From the NCBI GenBank assembly GCA_040285825.1, contig JAUPSS010000004.1, positions 6,641,658 through 6,705,657 of the forward strand: a stretch of 64,000 bases of DNA. The letters run 5' to 3'. Every line of letters begins with the position of its first letter. The stretch's first letter is position 1. The notes beneath the pieces are model-generated. The model saw only the letters and a program-made list of their open reading frames with translations, had not been told where the DNA came from and made no database searches. Positions 1-10,661 of the stretch are shown here, piece after piece. The DNA comes from Eukaryota sp. TZLM1-RC (lineage: Eukaryota > Metamonada: BaSk clade). A program made the translations under genes and the position numbers.

Positions 1-322
1 AAACATCATGTCTAAACTCATTCACATTCAAAGGGAAATTCGTATTATGATCTTCCTCAAAGAAAAAAGCACAAAAAACATTGTAATTATCCAGGAAAGG
101 AAGAACGAGGTACATAAATTTATTGATCAAGTCTCCATTCGAGATTTTGGAAAATAGGATTATAGTTTTCGCTATAGTGTGGATTAATGCTGCTGGTCCT
201 GATTGACTTAATGAACATGCTGGGGACAATAGTTGAGACCGGTCAACTCTCTTTTTTATTTTTCAACCATCTTTCCATAACTTTTTTATTCAACAACGAA
301 TATGAAAACATAAAATACACAA
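1..322. other. No gene recognised; flank of retroelement 3' end
   Basis: AT-rich sequence downstream (in element orientation) of the non-LTR fragment that follows. A short open stretch over the first 160 bases on the plus strand is Lys/Ile-rich and resembles nothing I recognise. I see no convincing gene. Confidence 0.4.
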
Positions 323-1460
323 TTAAAACTCCACATCCTCAAAACCTGCCTCCTCTACATCAAAGCAATTAGTTGCCAAAGATTGAGAAAATTTCCTCAA
401 AGAAGACAGAGAATCAGAAATCAGTTTTACCATTCCCTTAAAAATAGAAAATACAATCCTATTTTGCCAGTAAACACGATTGAAATTCCTCCAGTTCTTT
501 CCTTTACAACTACAACAAAATCCTCAAGCCATAGCAGCCTTACCCAAAGATCCAAGCAAAGAAAATACAAAAGGACATAAATTATATTGAACATGAGAAT
601 TTTCATTAATCGAGGAAATGGGTTTCGCATATTTTGCAATTTTATATTTTTCGCCTGCATGAAGAGGATTATTGACATCCGAGTTAATGAGATGTTCGTT
701 AGAGGAATTACAAGGGTCAATAGACATGGCGTCTAAAATAGTAAAACTACCATTGAAACCGGGAACAACTAGATCACCTCTTGTCAGACCTATAGAAGCT
801 CTGTTGTAGCGCGTACTATCAATATTGGGGTCATCAAGAATTAATTTTGATAACAGCGGTTCTAAAAAGGAATCTACTCGATATGATATGCACATTACAT
901 AAATTTGGTCCCTGACGTTATTATGCACTTTGCTTCTAAATGTAATGAAATGTTTACAGTTCAAAAGATGAGTAAACAAAAGAGGCTTACCACATTTACA
1001 AGTTAAATGATTCGGCAAATTGTTTGGCCACAGAAAACAACGAAAACGCATGTTTAAAAGCCATTCATTGTTTTTTAACAAAAGTCCATAAACGGAGGGA
1101 ATTTGAGTTACTAAAGCAGCAGCAAAGCTATCACGAATATCCTTTAAAAAATTACCGAAAGCGGGATTTTTAGTTTTGGCCAAGCCAAGTCTTACTTCAT
1201 AATCCAAGCCTTCATATAATTTAACCAGATGGTGCTGAAGCTTTTTCATGCAAAAACGTAAATTTGGAAGTGATCGGGTGGGAATTTCTTGAATATTTTG
1301 AGGAAAACACTGAATCCAGATATCACTAGGCAAATTATCTAATTCAATTTGAAGTTGATTCAATTAAAAATTTGATTCACAATGGATCAAATGAACATCA
1401 TAGGGAAACCTTTGGAAAAATTCAAAAACAAAATTTTTTCCACCTCCTAAACAATCTTAA
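323..1460 (-). pseudogene. Non-LTR retrotransposon 3' fragment, subfamily A (finger + restriction-like endonuclease)
   Basis: Longest open part is 524-1363. Seen in order: a Phe/Leu-rich linker, a finger of the form C-K-C ... H-L-L-N-C, a conserved R..VH..VRDQ stretch, then an endonuclease-like core with RGDLVVPG followed about ten residues later by ILDAMSID. This finger plus PD-(D/E)xK-like core is the layout of R2-type elements. No reverse transcriptase remains, so the copy is 5'-truncated. Frameshifts near 528 break the last part; the terminal residues (GFEDVEF, stop at 323-325) are readable in another frame. Homologous to the copies at 30.6-32.3 kb and 57.1-58.3 kb. Confidence 0.75.
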
Positions 1461-1539
1461 AGTAAAGGTTATCAGTAGATAAATCAGAGGAAGATTTAAT
1501 TGCAAACTTATTAAATACTTATAGTACCTCAACCCACCT

Positions 1540-2709
1540 ATGACTATATTGGCTTCATTGGAACTAACACCGTCCTCAATCATTACGGGTATTTCAACAG
1601 AACACAAGCATGTTTCCTGTACATATGGCTTTGGCTCACAGAAACCTACAGTTCCATTCTTAATGACCAGAGTCTGTGGCCCACCAATACGACTTCTTCC
1701 TGAACCAATAGAACCTCAACTCAAACCATCCAATGATCAACACATCAAAAGCATTGTCTCCAACTTTCTTCTCTTTTTGTCTCAGCGCCTAGGCTACAAA
1801 CGCATCGCTTGTCGTCTTTGCTGCTCTCTCTTTGAAACCCCAACTGATCTTCACTCACATATACTCTCCTCTCACTCAGACCACATTACCACCTCCCTCT
1901 CTGCCTACAAGCACTACTCTGCACCCCAGTTTGAAACCTCCATTTTCTCTGACCTATGCTCCCAACCTCGACAGTCTTCTCACGTTCACCCAAGATGCGC
2001 ACCTCCTTTTCTTCCCCCTCTGGTCTCTGCCACTATATCAAAGAAGGATGTGAAGCGAAGACAGAAAGCGGCTATTGTTTCTGCCTCTTTTTTACCTTTT
2101 TCTGGAATGAATCATTTAGGGTTTAACAATTTGTGTAATTCATTGGAGAATTTCTTCTTTGAATTGGGTCCTATTAAGAAATCCGAGGATAATGGTAGTC
2201 AACCAAAAGTCCAGAAAGCTGTCAGAAAAAAGAAGACCAATCAATCAAATAACCAGGAAAGTATTGAACCTCCTTCAGCTCAATTGGTTCCCGATATCAG
2301 TGAAGAAGTCTCCATACCTGATGACACCCCTCAAAAGCCAAAGGAAAATGGAAAAGCTTTGAGGAAGAAAAGAGCAAAGCAAAGTAGAAAAATGGCAAGA
2401 TTGTCTGCCATGGAGAATTTTATGACCGGTTTGATTGAATCAGTCGTGTCGAATGGTTTCCTTGCTGGAATTGCACGTGAAGCAGTTACTGAAATCGCCC
2501 AATCAGTTGTTGATGGTCAAACCTCTGATTCTGACTGTGAACGACATCTTCCCGATAAGTCAGTCGAATGTCCCCTTGATGATGTTGATTCTTCTGTCCT
2601 GGATATGGTGGACAGGGAAAATTCTATTAATGGCAGTGTTGAATTTGGGTTCATGCGAAGCTTGTCTATATTTAGGAGTAATTCAAATAATTCTTTTATG
2701 GATGAATAA
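1540..2709 (+). CDS. C2H2 zinc-finger protein, function unknown
   Basis: 389 codons from an ATG, ending TAA. One C2H2 finger is visible near residue 90 (C-x2-C, twelve residues, H-x4-H). The middle is Lys/Arg-rich (KKKTNQSNN, RKKRAKQSRK) and could be a nuclear localisation signal; the C-terminal third is acidic and Ser-rich. No catalytic domain is recognised. The single finger and basic patches suggest a nucleic-acid-binding or nuclear protein, which is inference. It is tail-to-tail with SAS-6, with about 150 bases between the stops. The true start could lie further downstream because the first 50 residues show no recognisable domain. Confidence 0.7.
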   Translation: MTILASLELTPSSIITGISTEHKHVSCTYGFGSQKPTVPFLMTRVCGPPIRLLPEPIEPQLKPSNDQHIKSIVSNFLLFLSQRLGYKRIACRLCCSLFETPTDLHSHILSSHSDHITTSLSAYKHYSAPQFETSIFSDLCSQPRQSSHVHPRCAPPFLPPLVSATISKKDVKRRQKAAIVSASFLPFSGMNHLGFNNLCNSLENFFFELGPIKKSEDNGSQPKVQKAVRKKKTNQSNNQESIEPPSAQLVPDISEEVSIPDDTPQKPKENGKALRKKRAKQSRKMARLSAMENFMTGLIESVVSNGFLAGIAREAVTEIAQSVVDGQTSDSDCERHLPDKSVECPLDDVDSSVLDMVDRENSINGSVEFGFMRSLSIFRSNSNNSFMDE

Positions 2710-2862
2710 ATTTGATAATATTTTTAATGATGTTTGTAAAAAAAGATTGATTGAATTTTAATGAAAACTTAGAACCAATTTATAATTTCTGATTTCCAAT
2801 TGATTTCAATATTAAATAAAAAATCCGATTATTCACAAACAAAATTTAATATACAACACCCC

Positions 2863-4362
2863 TTACTGAGTCTGAGCCAGCCTACGTGGCCTGTACTTGG
2901 CACTTGTTCTTGACCGTTCCAATGAAGATGGGGTGAATGAGTATTTTACATCCACTTTTCTTTCTTCTTCTTGATCTATTGAAAACCTCGACAAGTCTTT
3001 GGCAAAATGTGAAGGGGTTGGTGGTGGTCTAGTTGATGAAGGTCGGGGTCTTTCTAGTCGAGATATTTCCTTTGAATACCATTGAATTAGTTCAGTTTGT
3101 TTGGAATTTTGCTCCTTCAACTGTGAAATTTCACTATGAGCCTTTTTGAGCTCTTCTGTCACTTCCAAAAATTTCATCTTTTCTTGTTGAACAGCATTAC
3201 TCGCCTCTTCCAACTCCTCCTCAACTCTTTCAGCTCTGCTCCTCATCTCATCAGCAGTTCTTGAGGCCTCTCGCCTCCCATGTCTAGCCCTATCAAGGCC
3301 TTCTCTGTACTCCACCAGTCTCGCGTTTGCTTCTTCCAATGCAGCGGTCAAGTCTAGGTTCTCCGCAGAAAGATTATCAAACTTTGTTTTCAAGGAAGAA
3401 AGTTCAGAATTGGTGGATGATTTATGATCTGACAGCGAATTTAATTGGGATTTTTGACCTTGTATGACGTTATTGAGTTCAGAATTTTGATCTTTAAGAC
3501 TCGTGATTGATTGATTTAATGATTGAATTTCAGTTTCCTTTAGAGACAGTGTGGATTTCAACCTATCAATTTCTGATTGGAAGTCTTCAATTTTCAATCT
3601 TAATGACCCATTATCACGTGTCAAATCAGAAATTTGGCCCTCTAATTGAGCCACAGATTTGGCATTGGTCAGGGAAAGTCTCTCTATTTCAGTCTTTAAA
3701 TCAGAAGATTCCTTCAAAAGTCGTTCAATTTCTACTTGACCTTGATTGACTTTTTCTTCCAAATTCTGGCTGATTTTGATCTTCTCTTCCTCTAAATTCT
3801 CATTAATAGAAATCAATTCGTTAATTTTTGCATCAAACTGGATGGACCTTGTATCGTAATCTCTCTGTAACTCATGTAATTGTTTCCTGAGAGCATCTAC
3901 CTCCGCAACAGAATGGGACAACCTTGCAGCAAGGAAACCAGCCAAAATGTCATCAGAGGCACGCATGAGGTTAAGAGAAAGCTCAGCATGCCGGCCGTAC
4001 TTGGTTCTTGCAACAAATCCAAATCTAGGGGAGGTTCCAAGGAAAAACTCGCCATACATGGAAGAATCGGTTTGGCAATCATTTAAGAGTTCTTCAACTT
4101 TCTGACTGAAGTGGGAGAAGTCAAATTCAAGTCGTTGTTGCTCACGAAGGGTATTGAATGAAGAATCGTCGAGATCACAATAGTAAAAGAAGATAGGGTC
4201 GATTTGGGGATCTCGTGTTACAATGAAGCGAAGTTGACCAGGTCTCAGCTTTACAAGACGAATGAATAAAGGGTCGTCAATCGATGGACAGTCCACAAAG
4301 TCGCTGGAGGCTGTCACAACAACAGAGTCAAGTTTTTTGTCCAGCAGTGTTTCCTGTATCAT
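2863..4362 (-). CDS. SAS6: SAS-6, centriole cartwheel protein
   Basis: 499 residues from ATG. Residues about 25-165 match the SAS-6 N-terminal head (XRCC4-like fold with PISA motif): FFYYCDLDDSSF, LREQQRLEFDFSHF and the downstream ELSLNLMRASDDILAGFL block are at the expected spacing. Residues about 165-450 are a long heptad-rich coiled coil, followed by a Pro/Arg-rich tail. SAS-6 dimers assemble through the head into the nine-fold cartwheel hub that templates centrioles and basal bodies, so this gene implies a flagellated organism. Length is normal for the family. No intron is needed. Transcribed in the same direction as the CEP57-like gene upstream, with a retroelement fragment between them. 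Confidence 0.92.
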   Translation of the reverse strand: MIQETLLDKKLDSVVVTASSDFVDCPSIDDPLFIRLVKLRPGQLRFIVTRDPQIDPIFFYYCDLDDSSFNTLREQQRLEFDFSHFSQKVEELLNDCQTDSSMYGEFFLGTSPRFGFVARTKYGRHAELSLNLMRASDDILAGFLAARLSHSVAEVDALRKQLHELQRDYDTRSIQFDAKINELISINENLEEEKIKISQNLEEKVNQGQVEIERLLKESSDLKTEIERLSLTNAKSVAQLEGQISDLTRDNGSLRLKIEDFQSEIDRLKSTLSLKETEIQSLNQSITSLKDQNSELNNVIQGQKSQLNSLSDHKSSTNSELSSLKTKFDNLSAENLDLTAALEEANARLVEYREGLDRARHGRREASRTADEMRSRAERVEEELEEASNAVQQEKMKFLEVTEELKKAHSEISQLKEQNSKQTELIQWYSKEISRLERPRPSSTRPPPTPSHFAKDLSRFSIDQEEERKVDVKYSFTPSSLERSRTSAKYRPRRLAQTQ

Positions 4363-4599
4363 TGCCTATAACCAGTAGCAGAATGTGCCTATAAATAGTT
4401 TAGGCGTTTAAAACGCTTACCAATTGATTTTTGTTTTTTCGATTTCTAAAGAGAATGTTCCCTTTACAGAACATGTGAAAGCAATGAAAACAAGTGGTCT
4501 TTTGTAAGCATTATACTTTACAATATCATTCCATTTTGTTATTGTGTTGTTTGTTTTTTCTTTGATTTCGTTCGCACACAAAGTTCAATTTTCATTTTT

Positions 4600-4735
4600 A
4601 ATCGAAAGTATCTGTTACAACATTACAGGAGACAAAGTCAACCAAAATATCAGAGTTATCAATCCAATCATATCCAATGTCACCTCTGTCATCAAAACCA
4701 GGATTTAAATAATTATTTTTCCTTTATTCTCTTTT
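4600..4735 (-). pseudogene. Non-LTR retroelement fragment, endonuclease core only
   Basis: Minus-strand translation gives an RGDIGYDWID stretch followed by LVDFVSCN, closely matching the endonuclease core of the copy at about 24.8 kb. It lies between SAS-6 and the CEP57-like gene. Sequence to about 4980 may be further decayed element, but no clean frame can be followed. Confidence 0.6.
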
Positions 4736-5025
4736 TTATTCGTGGTGATTCTTTCAGTAATGGTTCTTTTACATGCACTTTTTGTCATATTCAGTATTGT
4801 GTTTCAAACCTTCGCTCTTTTAATTCCTTTAATAGTGACTTCAGTGAATTGTATCGGTGAGCAACCACTTATTTACACGCTTTTACGACACATGGAAAAT
4901 ATTGTTCCCAACATTGTTTCACAGAATAAAAGAGAGCTTATATTCTGCGTTTATCACAAAAGAGGTTGAAATTAATACTAGAATACATTCATTAAATTAA
5001 ATTACAATTAAAATGACCACCACTA

Positions 5026-6039
5026 TCAACTAAGCTGATCCCTATAAACATGCAACAATCCCCTCAACTTTTGGGTGTTCTTCTTTCCTCTACTCCTGGC
5101 TCTCTGCTTGGCTTTGATTTCTTGACTGATTTTTTGAATACTGACTGTGACATCGTCAACAGAACAATTACAATCAATCCGCTTCTTTAATTCAGTCTGC
5201 AACCCAGATAGTTTGTTTTGTAATTCATTCAACTCAGGGGTCCACCTCCCCTTTTTACCCCCTCCAATATCCTTCTTGGCCCTGGATTCCTGGGCTAGGG
5301 CTCTAACAGAATGTGTAGTGGAAGCAGATGCTGTGCTGACATAAGGAAGGATGACGTCAACAGTTTTTGATTTTTTGGGAGTAGTCGGCCTTCGACGTGG
5401 TCTTGAAACAGCTCTAGTCTTGGTTTTCCCTAACCGGTCTACAAGACTCTGATTGACTTGGACTAATGATTCTAAAGATTGTTGTAATTGTTCAATAAGT
5501 GCTTGGGATCTGGAGTTGCTTTCTTCAGCAGCAATCTTGGCTCTTTCCATCTCAATTGCTTTCTTCTTCAAGGTTGATACTTCATGTTCAAATTCTGTAA
5601 GCTTGGACTTTGAAAATGAACGTTCTTCATTGAGTTTTTGCTTGAGGTAGACGTTTTCTTCGTTTAATGATTCATCAGTGTAAGCTCCCAACACTGGGGA
5701 TCGGGAAGTAAGACTTGACTGGGATTGAAGCTGGTCAATTTGCTGTTGAAGGGATTGAATTTGGCGTCGGAGATCAGCATTTTCTTTAAGTAGAGGATCG
5801 GTGGAGGGGCTTGTCTGTTGTAGCATACGACTCTGTTCAACCTTGCTGCGAAGATTGCTGATTTCTTGCTCGTATTCTGATCGTTCAGACTGTAATTGAT
5901 TTATACGATCTTGTAGTGTTTGGAGAGCATTGAGAACAGCCCTGGAAGTTCCAGAAGAAGGAGAAACTGATCTACTGGAAGAAACTGGGACTCCAAAAAG
6001 TGGAGACGAAGTGTACTTTGAGTAATCGTCAAAGGACAT
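5026..6039 (-). CDS. CEP57-like centrosomal coiled-coil protein
   Basis: 337 residues if translation starts at the ATG at 6039; the upstream in-frame TTG at 6054 is an unlikely start. A Ser-rich N-terminus is followed by a first coiled coil beginning NALQTLQDRINQLQSERSEY, which resembles the CEP57 centrosome-localisation segment. A second coiled coil follows, then a basic Arg/Pro/Lys linker and a short C-terminal coil with a basic RARSRGKK tail like a microtubule-binding end. CEP57 proteins act in pericentriolar organisation and centriole duplication. Being next to SAS-6 on the same strand fits that role but is not proof. A generic coiled-coil protein is the alternative. Confidence 0.55.
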   Translation of the reverse strand: MSFDDYSKYTSSPLFGVPVSSSRSVSPSSGTSRAVLNALQTLQDRINQLQSERSEYEQEISNLRSKVEQSRMLQQTSPSTDPLLKENADLRRQIQSLQQQIDQLQSQSSLTSRSPVLGAYTDESLNEENVYLKQKLNEERSFSKSKLTEFEHEVSTLKKKAIEMERAKIAAEESNSRSQALIEQLQQSLESLVQVNQSLVDRLGKTKTRAVSRPRRRPTTPKKSKTVDVILPYVSTASASTTHSVRALAQESRAKKDIGGGKKGRWTPELNELQNKLSGLQTELKKRIDCNCSVDDVTVSIQKISQEIKAKQRARSRGKKNTQKLRGLLHVYRDQLS

Positions 6040-6067
6040 ATGCGAGTGTAGCAAACGTTCTAATCAC

Positions 6068-6600
6068 CAAATGAACAAAGTATGGGTGAATTTACTCCTG
6101 GAACAGCCACTTTTTAAAACTCAACCCAAAACTTTCACTACTGCTTTTACCTACTCAAACCCTATCAATTGAATGACGAGAGATTTTTGTTAGTCACTTG
6201 AACAGCAACTCTCTTATTATAAAACTCCGTAATGTTATTCAAAGTGGAGTTAAAATATCGAGGAAGAGCTTTCAATAACGAGAATGCAATTCTGACCATC
6301 CAAGTCTAAAAATAAAATGTACGACCACTTTCTTTGAAAAGTTGCCCTAAATCAGCTAAAAGGTTTAGACCTTCATTTCCAATGGTTTTAAAAATAAGAA
6401 ATAGCAATTGGGACAAATTTGATGTTTCTACCTCTTGCTCCATTGAGACATTGTAGAAGGGCTTCGTATTTTGATTTCTTGGAAAACTCTGCAACTTTGA
6501 GTAAATGTTGATTGTCAGAATTGGGACTCCTATTCCTATGGAGCAGAGCGATGGATTGATGGCATACAAAATTTCAAGCCCATATCTCTCATCAACACTT
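6068..6600 (-). pseudogene. Non-LTR retroelement 3' end, subfamily B
   Basis: Minus-strand translation shows the C-terminal block KYEAL..CL, RNIKFVPIAIS and LGQLFKESGRTF, shared with copies at 39.4-40.1 kb and 49.1-49.8 kb. The following non-coding tail (about 6068-6230) is also shared with the 39.4-kb copy, so it is probably the element's 3' UTR. It ends about 30 bases upstream of the CEP57-like start codon. Confidence 0.65.
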
Positions 6601-6990
6601 GATGAATTTTGACCTCAAGAAACCTCATTCTCGGGATAAATACATAATGTACGTGAATCTTATTCTTGCTGATAATGAAAATCCTGATGCACATTACAAT
6701 CTATGTCCCTTTGTTTTTTCTTTGCTTGGTTCTTTAGTTAAGGTTGCTGTGGGATTTCTTGAAGATTTGAGTGACTGCAAAAAAGACACTGGAAGAAATA
6801 AAAAGAATTTTCAATGACCAAATTGAAATGTGTCAATTGACAAGTAATTGGTGGCATCTATTTTTGATTCACTTTCTTTCTTTGGTCGATTTTCAGAGTT
6901 CAAGTAAAAAACTGCATCGATATTGCAGAGGCAGCTTTTGAGGATGTGTCACTGTATTTGTGTAATTGATATTTCTATTTCTTTTAGTGG
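6600..6990 (+). pseudogene. Non-LTR retroelement 3' end, subfamily A
   Basis: Plus-strand translation includes HYNLCPFVFSLLGSL and a GFLEDL segment, the conserved C-terminal block also present near 600 (minus) and 62.75 kb. The remaining C-terminus is readable only with frameshifts, to about FEDVSLYL near 6960. It lies back-to-back with the subfamily B fragment on the other strand. Confidence 0.65.
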
Positions 6991-7477
6991 TTTTATAACG
7001 CAGTATACTAAAGTATCTTCCAACATATACCATCAAAAACAAGACATAGAATTATTGTCAATCACAAGAACTGCTTGGCAAATTATTTGGTAGCAAGGCT
7101 AAATTGAAGACGAATTTATAGTGTATCTACATTCAAGTTGTTTCTTGTTTCCTTTCATTTGTTTTCACACAGGATCATAAAGCCACTGAGGACAGTGAGC
7201 TTGCCTTTAATACTTTTGTTCATGTATTCGACAATAATTGAATGCTATGTGAAGGAGAAACAAGCGATCGATCCACTGAGAAAAACCCCAACAAATTTTA
7301 CTTGCCATTAAAACAAATGTGATCTGTTTCAACTATCGTCAACTAAATCATAGTTTTTTAACCTATTCATAGACTAGGTATGTCAATCTTTCAATAGATT
7401 ATGATTGTGATCCAAAAGTAACGCGGAAGAACATTGTAAGGATTGGAAATTCTTATATTGTTAAATTCAACACATAC
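6991..7477. other. Intergenic, upstream of RPB4
   Basis: No coding region recognised. It presumably holds the RPB4 promoter, but I can name no specific element. Low-level similarity to retroelement tails fades out here. Confidence 0.35.
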
Positions 7478-7968
7478 ATGCTTCCCTCATATGAAGAAGA
7501 TGCAGAACATCTACAATTTGGTACCCATTTTTCATACCCCAATGCTATAGCGCTTTCAAATGTCGAGGTTTTAGCACTTACTACAAGTCGAGCAAATTTA
7601 CAGGAAAAGATGCAAGAGGAGAACCCTTCTGCGTCATTTATCCCGCTGTATGTGATCAGCGCTCTTCCATCCATGTTCTTACTATAGATACTTCAACGAA
7701 GTACACTCATACGTAAACAAATTCACAGATATTGATAGCAGCAAGCTTTCTCAATTGGAAAACCTCAAAAGGTTTGTCTTTTTAGTTTCTAATTCAAAGC
7801 ACGCTGCTAAACAAAAAGTTTGACTCTTTTGAGATTGCAACACTTATAAACTTTCAACCTGAATCTCCACAAGAAGCGGAGGATCTCTTACCATCCTTGC
7901 GTCAGAGGTTTCAGCCCAGTGAGCTTGAAGTTGTGCTAAGAGAACTCAACGACATAATAGAAGGTTGA
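7478..7968 (+). CDS. RPB4: RNA polymerase II subunit RPB4, three exons
   Basis: Exons 7478-7647, 7688-7771 and 7800-7968 give 140 residues, close to the usual length. Exon 1 carries EEDAEHLQF and a SNVEVLAL helix as in the RPB4 N-terminal tip. Exon 2 gives YFNEVHSYVNKF. Exon 3 holds the diagnostic FDSFEIATLINFQPESPQEA, then LLPSLRQRF and the ELEVVLREL end helix. RPB4 pairs with RPB7 to form the stalk of RNA polymerase II. Intron 1 is 40 nt (GTATGT...TATAG) and intron 2 is 28 nt (GTTTGT...CAAAG). Both were placed because the conserved domain continues in frame only after their removal. Stop is TGA. Confidence 0.88.
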
Positions 7969-8267
7969 CTGTAATTTAAAGTATTGACTCTTTGTAGTTG
8001 TCAATAAACTCAAAAGGTCGTTTATTTTGTTGTGATATCTTCACCTAAAATGAAGCAATCAACATGGAGAATACAAATTGGGTTGTTGACAACAATTCTT
8101 CAGGTTATAGTTAATTGAAAGCAAATGCAGAAAATATTAAAGGAATAAAGTCTCTAAGTCAATCTCCTTTAAAATTAAGATCAATGATGACAATGAAAAT
8201 CGTAGAGAATTTATTAAAGTTAATTTAAAATTTGCCATCCGAAAAATAAGGAAAAACAAAAAAAAGT

Positions 8268-9221
8268 CTAATCCAGAAATTCTGTCAGAAATGAGATAAT
8301 CTCTGGCAAATAATGACCGAAACATTCATTACTTAAAACAATTCCACCAAACACATCCATCATTTCAGCTAAATGGCACACTTCGCTTCTTGTTGGAATA
8401 GGGTGATCAAACATATGTTCCAATACCTCACCTGCCAATATAAATTTCTCAATGTTACCGGAATTAGATTGTGTAAAGTGCTTGAATTGTTTGAAATACT
8501 TGCCTAACTCTTTCAACCCCAACTGACTTCCAAGGTCACCTCTACACAACCAGAGTTCATCACAAACGGGAAGAAGCGCAGAGAGGGTCTCCATCGAGAG
8601 AGGGAGTTCAATCTTGGCGGCAACGAAGTTATGACACATTGATTTCAAATAAATAATGTCCTCCAGACTTCGAGTAAAGGAGAGTGCATATGCTACAAAA
8701 GGGAAGTGACGAGTCTGTTCAACTACTTTCCTATCCTTTTCAGTAAGCGTAACAACAGCAGGATGGGGAGAAAGATTGAGACCTTTACTCGGTTTGAGTA
8801 CACCCCCACGTGTCACTTTGGCAGTCATTGTAGAGGTGGAGAGTGAGATGAGGATCTTGCCATCATCTAAGGAAGCATTAGAAGAAGAATGTTGGGATAA
8901 TGCGTCTATTTCTCTTTGATCAAGGACAATGCAAGCATCTCCAGAATGAACAAAGTTATTGCTAGATACAAGGGGAACTGTGGTATTGGTGCGAAGTTCA
9001 ATGGTGGGTTGTTTAGCCGAAACTCTGAGTTTGGGTCCTTGGAGATCAAGGAAAACTCGACGCAAGTTGGCCAACTTTGACATCTTAGTGACTGTTGAAA
9101 CAACTTGATCGACTGAGCAATGTGAAACATTGATTCTCAGGCAGGACACAGTGGGAGAATCTAGCGCTGTATTGTAGGGAACATCTCTAATAGTTCCAAT
9201 AACTTGTTTAGTGTGAGTCAT
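8268..9221 (-). CDS. Pyruvate-kinase-like protein lacking the C-terminal domain
   Basis: 317 residues from the ATG at 9221; a TTG just upstream is an unlikely start. Pyruvate-kinase signatures appear in order: RINVSH, FLDLQGPKLRV, KGLNLSP with LTEKD, AKIE (the lysine-metal glutamate pair), CRGDLG, and HPIPTRSEV followed by LSNE. The substrate and metal residues of the barrel therefore look mostly retained. The protein ends right after the barrel, whereas normal pyruvate kinase is about 470-500 residues and has a C-terminal allosteric domain, absent here. It could be an active minimal enzyme converting PEP and ADP to pyruvate and ATP, or a divergent paralogue; sequence alone does not decide. 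Confidence 0.75.
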   Translation of the reverse strand: MTHTKQVIGTIRDVPYNTALDSPTVSCLRINVSHCSVDQVVSTVTKMSKLANLRRVFLDLQGPKLRVSAKQPTIELRTNTTVPLVSSNNFVHSGDACIVLDQREIDALSQHSSSNASLDDGKILISLSTSTMTAKVTRGGVLKPSKGLNLSPHPAVVTLTEKDRKVVEQTRHFPFVAYALSFTRSLEDIIYLKSMCHNFVAAKIELPLSMETLSALLPVCDELWLCRGDLGSQLGLKELGKYFKQFKHFTQSNSGNIEKFILAGEVLEHMFDHPIPTRSEVCHLAEMMDVFGGIVLSNECFGHYLPEIISFLTEFLD

Positions 9222-9489
9222 CAAGTAAACAAAAAAATGAAATGGTTCATATTGATGTTTGAGATTTTAGTGATCAATGATCTAAATTTTAGACTCTGAA
9301 ACGATTTCAGATCTCTCATCTATAAACTCTCTTTCACCCCTTTTTGTCACTTTCCTGTCCTTATTCTTATCTGAATGAGACTCCCACGCATTGTGTGCTT
9401 TGTCTTTTTGCATTCTCCTTACCTGGCTCTCTTCGACCTATTGCTTTGTCGTTCTCCAATGATTTCGTTGAAATTGTAAAACAGCGTAC

Positions 9490-9690
9490 ATGAAGACTTT
9501 TTGATTCAGACTATTTGGAAGAACAGAATTGTATTTTCAATTTTTAAAGGTGATGTCCCCTTATTATCTTCTGCTGTATTATCTTATGGACGGTTCTATG
9601 GAAGAAAAAGTTCCAGCCGTTAGTTTTGGCTGATTTGAGATATGAACATTTAGAGCTTTTATTTTGTTGTGTAGTTATTTTGTAACATAC
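9490..9690 (+). pseudogene. Non-LTR retroelement C-terminal relic
   Basis: The stretch from about 9500 matches the last coding block and 3' tail of the copy at 35.65-35.8 kb nearly base for base (a segment encoding RTELYFQFLK, then a tail ending in a T-rich run). It is a solo 3' end. Confidence 0.6.
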
Positions 9691-10262
9691 AAAATTATTT
9701 GAAAATAAATTTCTTCATAATAACAAAATTTTTGCAAAAAGTACATCTTGTTTATTCCAAATTCATTCCAATCAGAATGGCCACTGTCAGTTTTAGAGAG
9801 ATTGATGAATCTTGGGTTTCAAACAATCATCAACACAAAATTTTAATTCTTCCTCTGGGGGTATTTTTTCATCTAATCTGACATAGCAAATAATGTACAA
9901 AACTAGGACGTCCATTCTAACTGTATTTGTGGTTTGAGAGAGTGAGACAAATAATACAATTCTGTACCTAATAAGAAATATCAGGACACAATTGGCTCAT
10001 GAACTTTCAGCTCTACATATCAACATTTTAACCATCGATTCTAAATGTCCCGAAACCTGAAAATGTTATAAACTAATTTCCAACACAGAAAAAAAATCCC
10101 TACAAGGATAAATGAATTAAAATAAATTGCAAAGAAAAATAGCTACAGACAAAAACCTCTCTTTATTGAAATGGTCTACGTCAACAAAATTGTATCTCAT
10201 GATATGAACTGAAAGGTAGATAAAGAATACTTGAACTAAAAATAACATGTGCTACAAAAGGT
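9691..10262. other. Intergenic, no gene seen
   Basis: AT-rich sequence downstream of eL34. It probably contains the eL34 3' UTR near 10200-10262. No open frame resembles a known protein. Confidence 0.35.
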
Positions 10263-10661
10263 CTATTGGCTCTTGGTTTGTTGCTTCATGAGAGCCTTGA
10301 CGATCTTTTGTTCTTCAGAAAGGAAAGCACGTAGAATGCGTCCTTTGACACAAGAGTGACATCTGGATCCACCATAAGCTCTGGAGACAGTTTTTTTGTT
10401 CTTGGCAAGGCGGGAGTATTCTCTGGGTCTTAAAGCAGGGATCTGGGGTGAACATCAAAAATCAAAACATACACCATGAAGAGCACATCCACAATCACCG
10501 CATTTGGGGGTGGTACCCTTTTTCTTCATGTATTGGACAACAAGTTTGCCGCCAGGAGTCTTAACGCTTCAATCAGAGAATGGTGTGACATACACTCTGG
10601 TCTTGTTGGAAGCAGTGTTGTAGGAGCATCTACGGCGGTAAGTGACACGGGTATCTTGCAT
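10263..10661 (-). CDS. RPL34: Large-subunit ribosomal protein eL34, three exons
   Basis: Exons on the minus strand are 10594-10661, 10473-10566 and 10263-10442, giving 113 residues ending TAG. Exon 1 has the signature [16 protein letters not shown]; exon 2 has [17 protein letters not shown] and a C-x2-C half; exon 3 has [10 protein letters not shown], the [10 protein letters not shown] motif, the second C-x2-C and [12 protein letters not shown]. It is a structural protein of the cytosolic 60S subunit. Introns are 27 nt (10567-10593) and 30 nt (10443-10472), both GTATGT...AG. Continuous frames across this locus on the plus strand are shadows. Length is normal for the family. Confidence 0.93.

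Noticed and set aside
7453-7674. 73-codon minus-strand ORF over RPB4
   Set aside because: Antisense shadow of RPB4 exon 1.
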